This document shows positions 6,205 to 8,350 of a stretch of DNA of 8,350 nt, piece by piece. The notes under the pieces were generated by a model that was given only the letters and a program-made list of their open reading frames with translations, was not told the DNA's origin and made no database searches. The stretch comes from Vampirovibrionales bacterium. Lineage in GTDB: Bacteria > Cyanobacteriota > Vampirovibrionia > Vampirovibrionales > JAJTHC01. Each line of letters starts with the position of its first letter. The stretch's first letter is position 1. The stretch is from the NCBI GenBank assembly GCA_021299615.1, contig JAJTHC010000229.1, positions 1 through 8,350 of the forward strand, given 5' to 3'. A program made the position numbers and the translations under genes.

Positions 6205-7054
6205 GCCACGCCTGCTTATTACAGGAGGCACAGGCTTTATTGGCGGTTCTTTAACGTCTTTTTTTCGAGAGCATGGCTATTTTGTGGAAGCCCCCAAACG
6301 GCAGGAGCTGGATTTGACGGATCCGCAAGTGGTACGAGGTTTTGTCGAAAGGCATCAAATTGATCTGATTCTGCATAGTGCGTGCGAAGGCGTGAGTCCC
6401 CATAATTCACTTGCGGATGAGCTTATTTTCACTCGTAACCAGCAGATGTTCATCGCCTTAAACGACGCCTTGCCTCCACAGGGACGCCTCATCCACTTGG
6501 GTAGTGGAGCCGAATACGACAAGCGTTTCCCTATTGTGCAGATGGATGAATCCGCCGCCGAAACCGCCACGCCACAAGACGTCTACGGTCGTTCCAAGCA
6601 GTGGATTGCTCAACAAATTGAAGGGCTTCCGCATGCCTTGCACCTGCGTTTATTTGGTGTTTATGGCGTGGGGGAAGGGTCGCACAGGTTCATCACCCAA
6701 GCGATACAGGCTCAAGTTCAAGGCAAGCCGATTCGGATTCGTCAAAACGTGCGTTTTAGCTATTTGTGGATAGACGACTTGGCGAAGATTGTCGAACGCT
6801 TGATAGAAACGCCTCCTATGGAGCGGATTTTGAATGTTACACCGAATGAATCGATCACGCTGGTGGAATTGGCTAAACTCATTCAAGCTCAATCGTCCAC
6901 GCCTAGTCCGATCCAGATTGAACAAGACGGGCTTCAACCAGAGTATACAGGTTCAAACCTGCGATTGCTTAGAGCCTTGGGGGACGTTCGATTTACCTCC
7001 TATGTGGAGGGCGTGGTGTCTTTATATCATCAACTTGATATAAAAACACATTAA
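6197..7054 (+). CDS. Extended SDR: NAD-dependent sugar epimerase/dehydratase/reductase
   Basis: This 285-residue protein is an extended short-chain dehydrogenase/reductase acting on nucleotide sugars. It has the Rossmann motif GGTGFIG (10-16), an LGSGAEYDKR segment with the likely catalytic Ser103, the YxxxK pair Tyr130 and Lys134 (YGRSK), and the late FSYLWIDDLA segment (187-196) typical of nucleotide-sugar epimerases and reductases. The length is normal. Its ATG lies inside the 3' end of the ThDP-enzyme gene (ATGACTAA, 8-base overlap), so the two are almost surely co-transcribed and translationally coupled. The likely role is to reduce or epimerise the keto sugar made or handled by the partner enzyme, comparable to YerF after YerE in yersiniose A synthesis; the exact substrate cannot be read from the sequence. 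The 3' end of the gene also holds a 9-bp hairpin and the promoter of the following tRNA gene. Confidence 0.9.
   Translation: MTKPRLLITGGTGFIGGSLTSFFREHGYFVEAPKRQELDLTDPQVVRGFVERHQIDLILHSACEGVSPHNSLADELIFTRNQQMFIALNDALPPQGRLIHLGSGAEYDKRFPIVQMDESAAETATPQDVYGRSKQWIAQQIEGLPHALHLRLFGVYGVGEGSHRFITQAIQAQVQGKPIRIRQNVRFSYLWIDDLAKIVERLIETPPMERILNVTPNESITLVELAKLIQAQSSTPSPIQIEQDGLQPEYTGSNLRLLRALGDVRFTSYVEGVVSLYHQLDIKTH
7021..7044. other. Perfect 9-bp inverted repeat at the SDR 3' end
   Basis: TTTATATCA (7021-7029) and TGATATAAA (7036-7044) are perfect reverse complements around the loop TCAACT. The stem is all A/T apart from one pair and has no T tract after it on the plus strand, so it is a weak terminator at best. 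The right arm contains most of the -35 box of the tRNA promoter. Confidence 0.6.
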
Positions 7055-7063
7055 CGATATGAT
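7035..7063 (+). promoter_or_regulatory. Promoter of tRNA-Arg
   Basis: TTGATA (7035-7040), a 17-base spacer and TATGAT (7058-7063) match the main-sigma consensus at 5 of 6 bases in each box. Transcription would begin near 7070, three bases before the mature tRNA. The promoter overlaps the last codons of the SDR gene. Confidence 0.75.
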
Positions 7064-7072
7064 AGGGCAAAT

Positions 7073-7146
7073 GCGCCGTTAGCTCAGATGGATAGAGTAT
7101 TTGGCTTCGAACCAAAGGGTCGGGGGTTCAAGTCCCTCACGGCGTG
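7073..7146 (+). tRNA. tRNA-Arg (anticodon TCG)
   Basis: The 74-base gene folds fully. The acceptor stem is GCGCCGT (7073-7079) with ACGGCGT (7139-7145), including a G1-U72 wobble, and the discriminator is G (7146). The D arm is GCTC/GAGT. The anticodon stem TTTGG/CCAAA encloses the loop CTTCGAA, with anticodon TCG at 7107-7109, which reads arginine CGA (and other CGN if the first base is modified). The variable loop is GGGTC. The T arm is GGGGG/CCCTC with loop TTCAAGT. The CCA end is not encoded and must be added after transcription. A T-rich run follows directly (7147-7159) and may aid termination, but without a separate hairpin. Confidence 0.96.
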
Positions 7147-7208
7147 TTTTTCTCTTTTTAAGGGCTTTTGTTATTTTTTTGTAATTTTTAGGCTTTAGGG
7201 CTTGCATT

Positions 7209-7236
7209 TTGAAACGTTTTGAGATAAGACTATAGG
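7209..7236 (+). promoter_or_regulatory. Candidate promoter for the ACT-domain gene and def
   Basis: TTGAAA (7209-7214), a 16-base spacer and TATAGG (7231-7236) make a fair promoter 25 bases before the ATG. The surrounding 114 bases between the tRNA and the gene are very T-rich and contain three copies of AGGGCTT (7161, 7197 and 7234), the last overlapping the -10. This rests on consensus matching only. Confidence 0.4.
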
Positions 7237-7260
7237 GCTTAATTTTATCAACAAAAACGG

Positions 7261-7842
7261 ATGCCCCTTATGATGCCTTCTTCCTTAATTAAATTGGTTA
7301 TTTCTACAGTCGGAAAAGACCGCCCCGGTTTGGTTGCTCGTATGTGCGAAGCCATTTCAAATGCACACGGTAATATCGACGATTCCACGATGACTCGACT
7401 CGGCGGTCAATTTTCAATGATCTATATCGTTCACTTTAATAGCCCTGAAAATCTTGATCTATTTAAAACCGCTATTGCTCAAATTGAAGAAGAAGGCTTG
7501 TTTCACGTGGATATTCGTCCCCTTAATCCTGATGAAGAACCTGATTTGCCTGAAGCACAGGTGGCTTCCAAATCACATAAATACTTGCTTTCTGTTGGCG
7601 GTTATGACCGTACAGGCATTACCTACGCTTTTTCAAAAGCACTCGCTGCCTTTGACATTAACATTACCGATGTACATGCCCACCGCATTAACGGCGAAGA
7701 TGGCATTGTTTACATGCTTGCCATTGAAATGGATGTTCCCTTGAGCGTGGACGAAGTCCAAATGAAGGCGAATTTAGAAAACCTTGGCAAAGAACTCCAG
7801 CTGGATGTGAGACTTCGTTCTATGGATGCTATAATTTTGTAA
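7261..7842 (+). CDS. Double-ACT-domain regulator, GcvR type
   Basis: The 193-residue protein is made of two ACT domains, small ligand-sensing folds that often bind amino acids. The first spans about residues 10-85 (VGKDRPGLVARMCEAI...HGNIDDSTM) and the second about 107-190 (VGGYDRTGITYAFSKALAAFDINITDVHAH). This layout and length match GcvR, which in E. coli binds GcvA and controls the glycine-cleavage operon. No gcvA or gcv genes are visible here and no DNA-binding domain is present, so the protein probably acts by contact with another protein, and its ligand is unknown. The start is uncertain: ATG codons at 7261, 7270 and 7273 are all in frame and none has a clear ribosome site. The first ACT domain begins after all three. 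The stop codon shares one base with the def start (TAATG), so the two genes are coupled. Confidence 0.85.
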   Translation: MPLMMPSSLIKLVISTVGKDRPGLVARMCEAISNAHGNIDDSTMTRLGGQFSMIYIVHFNSPENLDLFKTAIAQIEEEGLFHVDIRPLNPDEEPDLPEAQVASKSHKYLLSVGGYDRTGITYAFSKALAAFDINITDVHAHRINGEDGIVYMLAIEMDVPLSVDEVQMKANLENLGKELQLDVRLRSMDAIIL

Positions 7843-8350
7843 TGACTGTCTTAAAGATTTTGAAGTATCCACATCCGATTTTACGCATCCCCTGCCCTGA
7901 TGTCATCGACTTTGACCAAGCCTTGCAAGACTTGGTGGCGGACATGGTGGAAACCATGTACCACGGCACAGGAGCGGTGGGCTTAGCGGCGCCGCAAGTG
8001 GGGCAGAGCGTGCGTGTCTTTGTGATGGACACCAACGCCTTCACCACTCGAGACAACCTTAAAGTCATGGTGAACCCTAGAATCATCACCGCCAGTCGTA
8101 ACAAAACCATGCGTGAAGGATGCCTTAGCTTTCCTGAGTACTTGGCGAATGTCAAGCGTTCACAACGACTTACGGTGGAAGCCTTCGATGCCTTTGGTGT
8201 ATTGCACAGCTATGAACTCAAGCATTTAGAAGCGGTTTGCGTGCAACATGAAATTGATCACCTAGACGGTATTTTGATGATGGATCGCATTGAATCGTTG
8301 AAAACGGACTGGCTACGTCGCCAAAACACGCAAGCGGATGCAGACGAGAG
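7842..8350 (+). CDS. def: Peptide deformylase (3' end beyond the window)
   Basis: Peptide deformylase removes the formyl group from the N-terminal methionine of new proteins, using a metal ion (usually Fe2+). About 169 residues are visible, starting MTVLKILKYPHPILR, the usual N-terminus. All three family motifs are present: AVGLAAPQVG (motif 1, about 45-54, with Ala where the first Gly of GxGLAAPQ is usual), EGCLSFP (motif 2, metal-ligand Cys) and QHEIDHLDG (motif 3, HExxH with two metal-ligand His and the catalytic Glu). The frame is open to the last base of the window; the family is usually 165-190 residues, so only a short tail should be missing. The ATG at 7842 uses the last A of the previous stop codon. 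def is often beside fmt; that cannot be checked here. Confidence 0.96.
   Translation, partial: MTVLKILKYPHPILRIPCPDVIDFDQALQDLVADMVETMYHGTGAVGLAAPQVGQSVRVFVMDTNAFTTRDNLKVMVNPRIITASRNKTMREGCLSFPEYLANVKRSQRLTVEAFDAFGVLHSYELKHLEAVCVQHEIDHLDGILMMDRIESLKTDWLRRQNTQADADE

Noticed and set aside
5785..6231. A 148-codon minus-strand frame
   Set aside because: It lies opposite the well-supported ThDP-enzyme gene, is arginine-rich and resembles no family; it is a shadow frame.
7073..7146. The tRNA gene as an integration site for a mobile element
   Set aside because: There is no integrase and no repeat of the tRNA 3' end within the window, and the flanking genes look chromosomal.
1..8350. A defence system, CRISPR array or prophage segment
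   Set aside because: No regularly spaced repeats, nucleases, helicases, integrases or structural phage genes are present; the genes are housekeeping or sugar-metabolism types.

Overview
The window looks like ordinary bacterial chromosome carrying mostly housekeeping genes, with one accessory-looking gene pair. A group-3 (SigB/SigF-type) sigma factor, a CGFS-class monothiol glutaredoxin next to a YgfZ/IBA57-type protein, and a tRNA gene without an encoded CCA end together fit Cyanobacteriota in the broad sense, perhaps a non-photosynthetic relative such as Vampirovibrionia/Melainabacteria. This placement is an inference from gene content only and is weak. There is no phage, transposon, CRISPR or plasmid signature.

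Layout. (1) 31-429, minus: a small cysteine-containing protein of unknown function, divergent from (2) 638-1477, plus: a complete SigB/SigF-type sigma factor. (3) 3542-1537, minus: a two-gene operon of a monothiol glutaredoxin (CGFT active site) and a YgfZ folate-binding-like protein fused to a C-terminal TPR region; both belong to families that act in Fe-S cluster trafficking. It converges on the sigma gene. (4) 3826-4101, plus: ribosomal protein S20 (rpsT), divergent from the glutaredoxin, with a possibly structured leader and a strong hairpin terminator. (5) 4384-7054, plus: an acetolactate-synthase-like ThDP enzyme and an extended SDR epimerase/reductase with an 8-bp overlap, a pairing that suggests branched or modified surface-sugar synthesis rather than branched-chain amino acid synthesis. 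(6) 7073-7146, plus: tRNA-Arg(TCG), whose promoter lies in the 3' end of the SDR gene. (7) 7261-8350, plus: a double-ACT-domain protein of the GcvR type, then peptide deformylase (def), which overlaps it by one base and runs off the window.

Beyond the genes, the most notable non-coding signal is a 25-bp repeat found at 1520-1544 and, split by an internal 11-bp partial duplication, at 4246-4281. The most interesting protein-level signals are the YgfZ-TPR fusion beside a glutaredoxin with a Ser-to-Thr change in its CGFS motif, and the ThDP-enzyme/SDR pair standing alone between rpsT and a tRNA gene. I found no convincing wholly new system; the items listed are leads.
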